Source: Gossypium raimondii (Eukaryota > Streptophyta > Magnoliopsida > Malvales > Malvaceae). Taken from it: DNA of 64,000 nucleotides. Location: NCBI RefSeq assembly GCF_025698545.1, contig NC_068576.1, positions 47,671,890 to 47,735,889 on the forward strand, written 5' to 3'. Positions 15,974 to 25,990 of the stretch are shown here, piece by piece. The notes under the pieces are model-generated. The model was not told the origin of the DNA. It worked only from the letters and a program-made list of their open reading frames with translations, and ran no database searches. Made by a program: the position numbers and the translations under genes. The first letter of the stretch is position 1. Each line of letters opens with the position of its first letter.

Positions 15974-17216
15974 TTACGTCCGGTCAGCTTGCCTTTTGGC
16001 AACCGCCGATCTATTTTGTTTGAGGTTGTCTACCGAAAAATTTGTTTCAGCCTCATTTATTAAATCATGTCTACCATATCTCATCCTTTTTGCTTCATCT
16101 TCTCGAGTCTCTTCTGTACCATAATCATCATATTCAATCTCTACCAATTTCCTTTTCTGTAATTTACTTTCTGCTCTATAATATTTCATCATTCCTGCTG
16201 GTTCAATTCTTTTCCAACTGGATTTCCTGACTGGTTTCAGTATATCTTCATCTGTTTTGCTTCTCTCTATCTTTTTTTCATCGATTTCTCCTTCCTTTTG
16301 CATCTTTATCCCTGTTCCTGTTGTTGTCAACCAAGAATCCTCTTGTACTCCTTAAATCATATCGCTGTTTTTTTCACTATGTAAGTACGTTTCCTGGTTC
16401 TCCTTGATACTTTCTGTATACGAACATTGTGGTAGTTTTTTTGATAGAGCATTAAACTTTAAACTCTCCCTTCCAACCAAATTTAATTCTGCTTTTAATG
16501 CCAAAGAGAAAGGTAGATCTTCTCTAATTCTATTTTTTTCTGCAGGTTTTATTGCTGTGCATTCTTGGAGACCATGCCCCAATCTTCCACAACCAAAACA
16601 GAATGTCGGTAATTTTTCATACTTGAAAGGGATCCAAACTCTATTCCCATTGCCTATTGAGACAAATATACCCCTACAAAGGGGTTTCTGTACATTTAAT
16701 TTAATTCTAAGGCGACAGAACTCACCATTAACTTCAGATCTGAGAACGCCTCCAAAAGTGACCCCTTATAGTATGCAAGAGGTCTTTTTTATCAAATTCT
16801 GGTAAGCACATCCCAATCTTGATCCAAAACGGGGATGAAACAAGCCTGATTTGATCTCTTTCCATCAGTTTAGTCAATCGATCAAAGATAACTAAGTTTT
16901 TCCTGAACAACCATGGCTAACCTTCCATAATAGTTTCTAAATCTTCCTCTAATTCAAACACAATCAAAAAAAGGTTTTGCCCTACCGATTGGTTCTCAAA
17001 CTTTTTCTTTGTTTTCCAGATACTTTTCATATGTGCCTTGAAGCTATCCGGATTGTAGGATTTCTTTGTCCAACTAGTGCAGATTAGAGTTGGTTTGTCA
17101 TTTGGTTCCACCATCGAGCTTTTGACCGATAGCTGAATAAGTTCCTCTGCCAATAGGGAGACCTCGTTTCCCCCAAACCCGTCGTTGCCACCACTTTCCG
17201 TCATCCCAAGCCGCAA
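15974..17216 (-). pseudogene. LINE ORF1 (DUF4283-like region plus CCHC zinc knuckle), broken
   Basis: Reads from 17216 (MRLGMTESGGND) toward 15974. The N-terminal part has the SFKAHMKSIWK and ELEEDLETIMEG style of the plant L1 ORF1 RNA-binding domain. It is broken by an in-frame TAG at 16917-16919, just before a PWLF motif, by a frameshift near 16761-16772, and by a TAA at 16352-16354. The zinc knuckle CFGCGRLGHGLQEC (C-x2-C-x4-H-x4-C) lies near 16563-16605. The C-terminal third is highly charged. The final TAA overlaps the ORF2 ATG by one base. ORF1 proteins of L1 elements bind the element RNA. Confidence 0.8.
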
Positions 17217-17271
17217 TAGCCACTATTTTCGCTAGGATACCAGGGATAGCACTCTTGGCTACTAGGGTCCT

Positions 17272-17288
17272 ATAAAATAGTCACTTTT
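17272..17288 (+). repeat. Target-site duplication of the LINE, 5' side
   Basis: ATAAAATAGTCACTTTT, identical to 6396-6412. It is also part of the left arm of the Mutator-like element. Confidence 0.9.
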
Positions 17289-17640
17289 ATTTGTCTCAGG
17301 TTATATTTTAATTATTTATGTTTAAAATGTTACGTTTTAGTCACTTATATTATCGTGTTGTAACATTTTAGTTACTGAACGTTAATTGCCGTTAATAGTG
17401 TAACAGTAAGCTGACGTGGAACGTTAAATTATCATTGCAAATAAAAAATTTAGGTTAAATTATACAATTGGTCCCTAACTTTTTTCGTTTTGAGCAATTT
17501 AATTTTTCTTCTTTTATGTTCTTTGAACTTTCTTTTTTTTTCCCTTTATTTTCCATTCTCCTCCTTCTCCCTCTGTTTTCCTCCCTTCTCCATTTCTTTT
17601 AACATAATTTTTCTATATTTTTCAATTGTTAAACTAGTCC
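17272..17640 (+). repeat. Left terminal inverted repeat of the Mutator-like element
   Basis: Pairs with the reverse complement of about 18470-18834. A 91-codon plus-strand frame at 17490-17765 is only the pyrimidine-rich inner part of this arm and is not a gene. Confidence 0.7.
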
Positions 17641-18469
17641 CTATACTTTTATTTCTTTATTTTCCTTTTTTCTTCATTTTATTTTCTCTTTTATCACATT
17701 CTTCACTAAAAAAAATAATCATTTCCCACCAAATAAATCAAGTCAATTTTTTACATGATTCCTAAATTGAATTTCACTCTAAACCAAATATCAATTATTC
17801 TTTAATCAAATCTCAATTTGATTATAACCTAATTTTGAAACCTGAAATTGGATTTAACTAATCAATATAAAAATAATATCCTTAATCAAATCTAAACATA
17901 AATTGAATTCTTTATATTCAAAATAATTTTTTCCATTTCCAAACTTTTACATAATCGTGTAGATTATTCTTTTTATTTTCTTTTATTTTCTAACGAATAA
18001 AATTAAACAAACGGTAAAATTGATTTAAACCTTATTGGATATTCTCAAGCAACTTTGATTGAAAACCGAGCATGGATGAACCGAAGAGAGAAAGGGAAAA
18101 TGGAACCAAACTGGTTTGGCTAAAGTTGAGGGTATGTTTAGTATGGTGGTAATTTTAGTCATTGAGAGTGTAGAGCTTGTTTGAATAATCTATGAAACAA
18201 TATAGTTTTGAGAGGGCAAGAATGTTATGGGTAAGATAGATAAGATGGTCGTGAGGGTTGGTTAAGAGGTTAAGGGAATAAGCTCGAAAAACTTTTTAAG
18301 GGTGGACTGCCATAAGTCACCATTGTTGAGGTCTTCAAGTGAGACAAGCTTGTGGACTAGGTTATTGAAGGATCCAAATTGGTTCGTTAAAACGATGATG
18401 GGCAATGAGAGTTTGTAACTGTGGAATGAGAATATGCGAAGCAAGTTTTATTTTGGTTTTAGCTTTCAT

Positions 18470-18834
18470 CTTTTTTTTTTCATAAACATAAAAAAGTTTT
18501 AACAAATGGAAAACGTAAAAAAAACTATGTTAAAAGAGATGGAAAATGGAGGAAAACAGAGGAAGAACCAGAAGAGAATGGAAAATATAAAATATAAAAG
18601 AAAAAAATTAAATTACTCCAAAAAAATGAGACCAATTGTATAATTTAATCTCAAATTTTTATTTGAAATGATGATTTAACGTGCCACATCAGCTTACCAT
18701 TAATGATAATTAACAGTTCAGTAACTAAAATGTTACAATAGGCTAACGTAAGTGACTAAAACGTAACATTTCAAATATAAGGGACTAAAATGTAACTTGA
18801 GTTAAATAAAAGTGACTATTTTGATAATTTAGCT
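18470..18834 (-). repeat. Right terminal inverted repeat of the Mutator-like element
   Basis: Its reverse complement tracks the left arm block by block, including the inner CTCTGTTTTCCTCC stretch and the outer AAAATAGTCACTTTTATTT stretch. Confidence 0.7.
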
Positions 18835-18869
18835 ATAAAATTAGAATAGGATAAGGTAGAAATTAGAAT

Positions 18870-18910
18870 AGGATAACATGTGTGGCGTGGAGTGGGAACA
18901 AGATGTTATG
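18870..18910 (+). repeat. Right copy of the 41-bp direct repeat flanking the transposon stack
   Basis: Begins AGGATAACATGTGTGG; partner of 6340-6380. A local 15-bp repeat (ATTAGAATAGGATAA at about 18839 and 18862) overlaps its start. Confidence 0.75.
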
Positions 18911-19150
18911 AAAAAGAAATACTCTCAAACATAACAAATCCAAACCCAAACCCCAAAAACCCAGGCTAGAGCACGCTGATTTTGCGATTGATTTGATGGT
19001 AATGCTTCTTACTCTTTCCACAATTAATTTTACCTATATTTCCTTTTGTCTTTTGCCTTCCTTCCGATTCCATTGGTAGCCATATCCCAATCTCCCCACA
19101 GCTCAACATTGAAGTTTGCGTTTGCATTTTTGGTAAATGCGCAGGACCCC

Positions 19151-21567
19151 ATGATCATAAAAGGAGTGTTCAGGAGATATGAAAGATGGAACCCAGTGCA
19201 TCCGACGGTGGGTGCGTTTTGGGGTATGGGAATTGGCATTGGTTGTGGTGTTGGATGGGGACCTGGGTTTGGCCCCGATGTCGTTGGTTATGTTGGAGCT
19301 GGCTGTGGGATTGGTTTCAGTGTGGGTATAACCCTTGCTGGTGTTGGCATTGGTCTTCCTGCAAATTCCTTCTTTCAACTTCCATACAATGGTCTCTTCT
19401 ATACTCTCTCTTTCCCCATTGCCTATTGCAATCTTAATTTGTGTTGATATATTTTCGCTTCCAAAATTCCAGCTTTTCGAACAGCCAGAACCCGGGCACT
19501 GGATCTTGTCTCTACCAAAATTACACCTGCTCTTGCCTCCTATAGATTTGCACCTCCTCACCTCTCCGACCTTCAAAGAGAAGCCACTACAAGACTCTCA
19601 ACCATGTTGCCTTCACAAACTATCTCTATTTGGGAAGGTGTAGAAAGATTTAGCACCCGCTTTTTCCATCCTCGCAAAGGTATGCTCAAAAGTTCCACTC
19701 CAAATTGCTCTACATTGTTCTTATCTAATCAATCACAACTTTAATTTTGTAGCATCTATCATCTGCAATCTATTCAATATGTTACTTCTGATTCTCTGTT
19801 GGACCTTGTTTGCTAATTGTACCTTAGCCTTATTATTCCTTTCTGCTAAAGTTTCAGTTTTTAACATCAGTCGCATTTTTGTTTGCCATTTGATGCCATC
19901 TATTCTTTTTGTTTTGTGTGTGTGTGCATGCCTAAAGCTCAAAGTTTACTATTTTGAACTTTATATAATAACTAACACTCAACTGAAAATTCTTGTTTAG
20001 GTGTGTGTTATCATATTTATGAATAGAACAATCCAAAACACTAAGACTTAGTTCCTGAATGACCGAGATGACTCAAATTTTAGAATCAAATCCTACTTAG
20101 TTCCTGAATGACCGAGATGACATAAATTTTGAGATATATTCTTTATGTTGTTTTTGTTTTCTCTTATCATTTTGATCGCTGACTTTATGGCATGCTTGAT
20201 TTGGACATAAAGTGAGAAGGGGAATGAACAAGTGATTAAAACTCAGCATTTCTGCTTCCATGACTTGGAGGATAATTTCAATTTATGAATCAAAACATAC
20301 TAAAACTAGTTGACAATTTGATTGTACCTTATGGTATAAGGACTTTGACAAATGATTTTGGACATTGACGTGAGTGTCGTCGTGGTTTTACAAATTTGAT
20401 TTGGACATGCCATAATGATTTAGGACGAAGAGTGAGCTTAACTTGAATGACGGATAGAACTTTAGGTGTTCTTAGAGTAGTTTACTGTTGATCTCTTTTT
20501 CCTGTTCTTGCTTGAGTTGGATGAAGTGTAGAACTTTCATATTGGTTATGATAGTAGCTGGTTTGTTTTCCTTCAGAATTCTGAATGATATGTTTTTCAA
20601 TGATAAATTGTACTATTGATCTTTGTACTTAAGTGAAACAATGGATTTGTTCCTATAGCTTTATTTATATAAACCAAGTCCTCCTATTTTCATAATTTGT
20701 AAAATTAAGCCCAATCAATACTAGTGTTAGAATTTCTCTGTCAACACTAATGAGATCATTGTTGACTATTGTGATGTGGCGTGTTGCGCGGAAATTTGAA
20801 ATATGCAAATGATGATGTGGCACTTTTAGTCAGGAGTCCTATTTCTTTTTCTTTTCTTTACTCATTTCTTTTACTTCCATTAAAAATTATTAAAAAACCC
20901 CCCAAAATTAAAGCTATGACCGGTACCATATCAAAGATGAAATGTTCTTCATCCCAATGGGTGGTCCTCTCCCTTGAATCTCTCAAATTGTGAAAGCTAT
21001 AGGTGGGTTTTTTGGGGTACTTGATTGTTCAACAGGGTACATGGTGGCTTTAGCCCCACTTATGGCAGAATATATCTCAAAATGTCTTGGTTCAAACCTA
21101 ATGATTATAGGAAGACATGCAAGAGAATTTCACTCTTTTGGCATGGAAACTAAACTGAAGCTTGACTTAATGAGAACTTGGGGTTTTCTTTCAAGTTGTC
21201 TTTTGGTTTGGATCGTTACTATTTCTCTCTCTCCCTGAACTAGCATGTTTTAGCTTGTCTTTGTTTGGAGATGCCTCATTTTCTTCCATGTTTTATGTTG
21301 GCTAGAATGTTGGGAAATCTAGCTGTTAAAAGACCATTAATGAGGGAAATATAACTATTTTCTTGGGTGTCTTGCTGATAGCTCTTTTCTTGCTTTCTTT
21401 CTTTGTTTTATAAGAACCAGTGTATTAAACTGATAAGAAGATTCCTAAAGCTGCATCATCAGAAGAATTTGTCCTATCTAGTTAGTAAGTGAATTTGCAT
21501 ATATTATATGAAGATGGAAGTGACGCGTACTGATGCAGTCTTGGTTGATGCAGGTTTAAAAGATTAG
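19151..21567 (+). CDS. Small glycine-rich protein like cadmium-induced protein AS8, 153 aa, 3 exons
   Basis: Exons: 19151-19391, 19473-19679 and 21554-21567. The first exon encodes a very glycine-rich block (residues 1-80) with YERWNPVHPTVGAFWGMGIG, GWGPGFGPD and AGCGIGFSVGITLAGVGIGLP, which I recognise as the plant AS8-like family; its biochemical role is not established. The glycine-spaced hydrophobic stretch could pack in a membrane. Exon 2 encodes a basic, less conserved tail ending FFHPRK. Exon 3 would add only GLKD and a stop after a 1.9-kb intron. If that intron is not used, translation reads through to TAA at 19742-19744, giving 170 aa. The ATG at 19151 directly follows a good acceptor (TGCGCAG at 19138-19144), suggesting a 5'UTR intron from near 18998; an upstream in-frame ATG at 19046 would add 35 residues but lies in that putative intron. 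Confidence 0.68.
19680..21553. other. Putative intron 2 of the AS8-like gene, with dispersed repeats
   Basis: The stretch 20590-20890 resembles dispersed repeat DNA also seen at 56275-56500 (shared 'gatgtggc(g/a)tgttg' core followed by a pyrimidine tract). An 82-codon plus frame at 20990-21238 has no recognisable domain. If the short form of the AS8-like protein is real, this region is partly 3'UTR or spacer. Confidence 0.45.
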
Positions 21568-23278
21568 GTGCTTTATATACATAACGCCATGTGAATGTGA
21601 GAGATTGCAAATTATATGATGGAGAAAATGGCAGTGCATTTGGTAGGATCATGGCAGGCAGACCATGTGCTTCTAGATGATAATGCTAACGCGAGGAAGA
21701 TAGAAAGGAATTGTTGCCTGGGGCCCAAGCCCAAGCTCAAGCCCAAGATAGGATTTTGTTTTCATTTCTCTCCTTTTTTTTTTTTTTTCATTCCAGGCAG
21801 GATTCGTAGTTTGGAGAGATGATTTCATTTTAGTTTTCAAGGCAAAGAGTACTTTCAAGTTGTAAACTTAACCGTACATCAGGGTGTCCTACAGTGTTTT
21901 GAGGTTGCAACCAGCTATGAATCGGATACAGGAAGGAATAGTAGGCCAATGCATTTTGTTATTTTCTTCTTTAATATGCTGTGGACTGATCCTACGCTAG
22001 TTGATTTTGCCCCCAATAGAATTCGAAGTTTAGTACGAGGAACGAATTTGGGGGGAAGGGGAATAGGATAATAAGGTAAAAAACTGGTATGGCTGAGTGA
22101 GTGTCCATCCATGTACTTGCTGACTGTTGTTTTCTAATTTCTCTCTAAAAATTTAAATGTAAGAGCCTAATACAACATCGATATTCTCAATTATAGATCA
22201 ACTTTCAAGTATAAAGGTTGGTGAGGCAAGGGTGCCCATTTCTTGCCAAGTTAAGCGTGAATGAAGTTGGAGGATGAGGGGAGGGAACAGAAGCGTTGTT
22301 TCGGTTAGGCCTCAAAATGAATAGCCTATCTCAACAATCAACTCTTCTCACGCCTCATCAATCAAGATTGCAGCATTCCATGGAGTGGAGAGACCTCTAT
22401 CTATCTCAAGAGTCCAAGTGAAGAAGGCGTGAAATAAGACCAATTGAATGCATCGCTTCTCTATTTGAGTTGATGGTAAGTGTAAAACGGAATAAGAAAT
22501 CAATTTCATGATGACCACAAAAAAAGCTCATCCATCTTATATATCTGGATTAGATAGATGGATGCCTACCTCTTTTACTATGCATTGTTAATTTGCTAAC
22601 CCTCAATTTTCTTCCAAGTCCGGCCTACTTAAATGCCTGCCTTTCAACTGTAAGCATCAAATCTCGCAGTCGGTACATGCCCAATGTTTTCTCATTTCTC
22701 TTCTATCAACATACATGCCTCCCGAGGCTAAGCATCAAGCTTTTATGGGAAAAACTTGCTCCAAAAGAGACACCAAATTGGACAATTGATACCATACTTA
22801 TATACCAGCTGAAACTTGAAAGTACTCACTGGATTTAAATTAAAAGCAATCTTTAAGACGAGAAAAACATAAAAAAAGAGTAAGTTTGGTGAAAACATGA
22901 GTTTATCTTTCTCTTGGAACTCAAATGGTCAGCTGACATCGAATTCAAGGTTTCTACTCTTACCATGAAATTATATTTAATTGGTATGTAAACCTCAATG
23001 ACGTTATCATGTGATAGAAACAAGCTCTTGAAGTCTATCTTCAAACAAATCTTAACAGTGTGGGGGAATATAGAAATCTTCATGGAATCAAACGTAACGC
23101 CAATAAGTTACAAGTACCTGCAAAAATAGCAGCTTTTGCAGAAGCAAGAATAATTATGCAAGCGTCTTATAAACCAAATTCATCTTCTTTCCAAGACATC
23201 ATCATAGGCATGGATGGGATTCATCCCACTCAATCTTCAACCCAAGCGACGTCCAAACTTCAAAAAGGTATTCGATAA
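21568..23278. other. Convergent 3' regions between the AS8-like and ARASP genes
   Basis: Contains the likely 3'UTR of the plus-strand AS8-like gene (to perhaps 22140, with a poly-T run at 21776-21788) and the likely 3'UTR of the minus-strand protease (down to perhaps 22850). The short frames here are not gene-like. Nothing else was recognised. Confidence 0.45.
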
Positions 23279-24622
23279 TCATAACAAGTCCTTAATGAAC
23301 TCAAGGTTTAGTGTGTCTCTCACAATAAGAAACAAGCCAAGGAGTAAAACAAACATGATACCAGATGACATAATCCGCTGCTCCAGTTCTAGAGGAAGCT
23401 TCCTCCCGCCTCTAGCTGCTTCTAAAAGTACCAGGGCCAGTGAACCCCCATCCAGTGCAGGTAAAGGGAGAAGGTTAATCACTGCAAGATTAAGATTTAG
23501 TAGAGCAGCGAACTCATATAGCCCATCCACAGTGGACCTTGCAACTTCAGCACCCACAGCAATAATGGCTACAGGACCTGACACTTTGCTTGCTGATTGT
23601 GAAAAATTCATAAAAGTCTGCTTCAAGCTATCCAAAACATTATATGTGAGACCCCAGAATTCTTTTCCAGCATAATTGAAGGCCTCAAAGATATTATTGG
23701 GTCTCAATTTTGTTATTTTTATGTTTGGTGATAACTGGACTCCAATTTTTCCAGTTCCATCAACGTTCTCATCAGGAGTGACCCCAATTTCAAAATCCTG
23801 CTTTCCCCTCTCAACCTTTAGAAACACATTTCTTTTGGGATTTTTCTTTATAACGTCAACAACCTGAGAAACCACGCGAGGCCCAGTTTCTGGCAATTGA
23901 ATACCATTAATAGCAAGGATAACATCGCCGGGAAGAAGGCCATCCCGGGAAGCAGCTGAAAAGGGTCTGACATCAGGAACGAGCACCCCGGAGAATGGCT
24001 CTTGCACTGGCAATCCAACTGACAAGACTTGAGTGAATATGATAGCGTACGCAAAAATGATATTGGCGACAACACCAGCAGAGATGACGATAACCCTATC
24101 TAATATGGGTCTGTTCTTAAGCAAATTGGCATCGTCGTCAGGAATATCACTGTCCGGATCATTATCAGGGAACCCCACAAATCCACCCAATGGGAAAGCT
24201 CTAATAGAATATTCTACATCGTTGGCATTGAACTTGGCTAAAATTGGACCAAAACCAACCGCAAATTTACTTACACGGATTCCCTGGAGATAAGCAGCGA
24301 GGAAGTGACCCGTCTCATGAACAACAATGATGGCAGTCAAAACGCCAGCGGCCTCCAACACAGATTCAACGCTCCCGAAATCAAATCCAGGAAGAGCGTA
24401 TGACCTGAAATCAGCCCTGTTGGCAGAAGGATACAACAACTTGGTCTTGGTCGAGTAAGAAACGGGAGGAGAGGTAGGCTTAAAGAGATGGGTTCTGGGT
24501 TTTAATGGGAACTCCAAGTACGGTGGTCTGGAAATTGATAATCTGTGGAGGAAATAATTGGAGGTGAAAGAAGAAGGGGAAGGTGGAGAAGTAGAAGAAG
24601 CAGGAGGGAAATGAAGGAGCAT
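23279..24622 (-). CDS. ARASP: Chloroplast site-2 zinc metalloprotease ARASP-like, 447 aa, single exon
   Basis: An intramembrane protease of the S2P/RseP (M50) family. It has a Ser/Pro-rich N-terminus (residues 1-75) typical of a chloroplast transit peptide, then the zinc-binding motif VVHETGHFLAAYL (HExxH at 102-106) in the first membrane helix, helices near 175-200, a PDZ domain about 205-290 (LLPGDVILAINGIQLP), and the third zinc-ligand motif NLLPLPALDGG (383-393, Asp391) followed by a last helix near 420-436. All catalytic residues are present. In Arabidopsis the ARASP protein is needed for chloroplast development; I take the same role here. The start at 24622 (MLLHFPPASS) is chosen over an in-frame ATG 64 codons upstream because the family starts there and has about this length. 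No intron is needed. Expressed divergently from nothing nearby. Confidence 0.93.
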   Translation of the reverse strand: MLLHFPPASSTSPPSPSSFTSNYFLHRLSISRPPYLEFPLKPRTHLFKPTSPPVSYSTKTKLLYPSANRADFRSYALPGFDFGSVESVLEAAGVLTAIIVVHETGHFLAAYLQGIRVSKFAVGFGPILAKFNANDVEYSIRAFPLGGFVGFPDNDPDSDIPDDDANLLKNRPILDRVIVISAGVVANIIFAYAIIFTQVLSVGLPVQEPFSGVLVPDVRPFSAASRDGLLPGDVILAINGIQLPETGPRVVSQVVDVIKKNPKRNVFLKVERGKQDFEIGVTPDENVDGTGKIGVQLSPNIKITKLRPNNIFEAFNYAGKEFWGLTYNVLDSLKQTFMNFSQSASKVSGPVAIIAVGAEVARSTVDGLYEFAALLNLNLAVINLLPLPALDGGSLALVLLEAARGGRKLPLELEQRIMSSGIMFVLLLGLFLIVRDTLNLEFIKDLL

Positions 24623-25060
24623 GGCTCCGATCCTTGGGCTGAAACAAGATAGGGGATTAAAGAGAAAAGTGAAGACAATGATATCGTGTTGGACACAAAA
24701 TGAAAAAGAGAAAATCGTGTGGCGAAAAACAGAAGCAGAGTCATAGGATAATTCATATTTGTTGGGTTTGGGTTGGGGTCTGTCATCTGTGTGGAGGGAA
24801 ATGCCCCCGTTCATTTACCCGAAATCCCAACATCACCCCCTCCATGCATCGCTGTGCTTCACTATATCCCTGTCTCGTCTAATTACCTTTTTAGTTCCTA
24901 TATTTTTTGGATATTTAAAATTTCATCTTTTCATTTTTTTTCAGATTATACAATTATCTAGTAACTTGTTTTACCACGCATGATAGCCCAAAAGGTAATA
25001 TGAGATGTTAAGAGTTGATGCACTATCAATAAATTATATTAAATCATCTCATCAATAAAT

Positions 25061-25154
25061 AAAATCTTTAAGGACTTATAAATCAATTTTAATTACTTTT
25101 AATTATGATTAAATAAATTTACCAATATAAAATTTATAAGTCTTTAAAGATTTT
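25061..25154. repeat. Hairpin of a small MITE-like element
   Basis: AAAATCTTTAAGGACTTATA at 25061 is the inverted copy of ATAAGTCTTTAAAGATTTT ending at 25154, with one mismatch and a loop of about 48 bp. The surrounding 25000-25240 is less perfectly symmetrical and may be the full element. Confidence 0.6.
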
Positions 25155-25249
25155 ATCATTTTAATTATTGCTTATGTGATTCATTAATGGTGTATGTGAT
25201 TTACGCACCGATAATATATCAAATATTATCTCATAAAGTATTTATACTG

Positions 25250-25700
25250 CAAAAGATCAATATTAAATATAGTCGAATCATGGCACATAGCAAACAGACG
25301 AAGCAAAGAGAAGGAGCATATTGCAAAGCACCTTGAACCCAAAAAATGAGAGAACTAGCACGTAAAAGAAAGAAGTAAAAAAGGACCTTGGGAGGTATTT
25401 TTTGGTACGTCCACTCCATCATCTTCATCCCCTTTTATCTTCTCTTAAAATCCCTTGAGCTTTAAATTGTTTTAAGTATAGGAGCACGACCGTAGTGTCA
25501 ACTCCGATACCCTCTAAGCTCACCTTATTTCATTTAGCAGATTCAACCCTCTTTCAAGTCCCTTTCTCGGCCTATATCCTTGCTAGCTCGAAGAAGACAC
25601 TAGCATTTTGGCATCGTCTATGGGTTTTTTTTTAAATCAAAAGCTATGAATACCATGAACATCATCACTGGAACCACCTTAACACCAACCTTTTTATGGT
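25250..25700 (+). mobile_element. Degraded LTR/primer-binding-site fragment of an LTR retrotransposon
   Basis: The sequence GCATTTTGGCATCGTCTATGGG near 25602-25624 resembles the TTGGCGCCGTCTGTGGG junction that follows the 5' LTR of many plant Gypsy elements, where the tRNA primer binds. An ATG-containing stretch (25646 on) sits where gag would begin, but no gag frame follows. The LTR limits are not seen. Confidence 0.4.
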
Positions 25701-25869
25701 TAATTCGATGGATTTAATTAGTTTTTTTCTAACTTAATTGGCTATTATATATGATAATTGAATTAATCAACTTTTATAGCATAAATTGACTTAACCGAAT
25801 TGACTTAAAATATATACTTAAAATAAATATATTATAAAGTATGTTTAAAATAAAGTTAACTACACTAGT

Positions 25870-25990
25870 AGTCACCCAACTATTAGTAAATTACTTTTTG
25901 GTCACTCAATTATTAATAAATTGCTTTTTGGTCACTCAACTATGAAAAGTTACAAAATAGTCACCCAACTATTCATTTTGTCATGGCTAA
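25870..25990. repeat. Dispersed repeat with short tandem 'ggtcactcaa' units
   Basis: Four near-copies of a GTCAC(C/T)CAA(C/T)TAT unit at irregular spacing. Similar wording occurs at 3810-3920 in the reductase intron. This style of repeat is common in dicot spacers. Confidence 0.5.

Larger units (their letters stand above)
6750..15974 (-). pseudogene. LINE ORF2 (endonuclease, reverse transcriptase, RNase H), broken and interrupted
   Basis: The endonuclease begins MKIICWNVRGLGSPRAVRRL at 15974 and includes SGDFNEIM; it has an in-frame TGA at 15675-15677 where the family has Trp. It is interrupted by the solo LTR and resumes at 12406 with LSDHCPI. A frameshift near 12195 precedes the reverse transcriptase (12200 to about 10730), with NFRPISLC, LDMSKVYDRVEW and FADDCILF, the last being the catalytic Asp pair. 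Two adjacent stops (TGA 11145-11147, TAA 11142-11144) fall in the TRG..GDPLSPFLF motif. The zf-RVT region lies about 10350-9830. RNase H-like sequence (INFDGAYNES) at about 9510-9453 is split by the second LTR and resumes at 7163, with VARDAEGK and FEGDS. The 136-codon tail piece ends at 6750. The ATG shares one base with the ORF1 stop (TAATG). Confidence 0.88.
6413..17271 (-). mobile_element. Full-length L1-type LINE, minus strand, carrying two nested solo LTRs
   Basis: In element order (right to left) it holds ORF1 with a DUF4283-like region and a CCHC zinc knuckle, then ORF2 with endonuclease, reverse transcriptase, zf-RVT and RNase H domains, a 3' tail and a poly(A) run. An exact 17-bp duplication flanks it, so both ends are preserved. 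Without the two inserted LTRs and their 5-bp duplications the LINE is about 5.65 kb, a usual plant L1 size. Both ORFs have stops or frameshifts, so it cannot move on its own. Plant L1 elements insert by target-primed reverse transcription, which explains the tail and the duplication. Confidence 0.9.
6386..18834. mobile_element. Mutator-like element with long TIRs, split by a LINE insertion
   Basis: The right arm (about 18470-18834), read as reverse complement, matches the left arm (about 17272-17640) over some 370 bp, with shared blocks such as AAAATAGTCACTTTTATTT, ATGTTACGTTTTAGTCACTTA and TTAAATTATACAATTGGT. The first bases of the left arm lie at about 6386-6412, because the LINE inserted within the arm and separated them. 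Without the LINE the element is about 1.6 kb. The interior (17640-18470) has no transposase frame; a 60-codon minus-strand frame at 18262-18444 is unassigned. A relative lies at 58096-58520. Long TIRs suggest Mutator type, but a 9-bp target duplication could not be confirmed. Confidence 0.65.

Noticed and set aside
16404..16805. 133-codon plus-strand frame
   Set aside because: It is antisense to LINE ORF1, where the minus strand encodes a clear CCHC knuckle.
17490..17765. 91-codon plus-strand frame rich in Phe, Leu and Ser
   Set aside because: It is a translation of the pyrimidine-rich inner part of a terminal inverted repeat; low complexity and no start context.
19103..19576. 157-codon minus-strand frame across the AS8-like exons
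   Set aside because: The plus strand shows the recognisable conserved glycine-rich protein, and the minus frame crosses its intron.
20990..21238. 82-codon plus frame within the AS8-like gene
   Set aside because: No recognisable domain, no supporting splice context, next to dispersed repeat DNA. Possibly an old gene fragment but not supportable.
23214..23675. 153-codon plus-strand frame
   Set aside because: Antisense shadow of the conserved C-terminal part of the ARASP-like protease.
25250..25700. Possible intact retrotransposon start
   Set aside because: The primer-binding-like site is mutated and no gag frame follows the ATG, so only a fragment is called.
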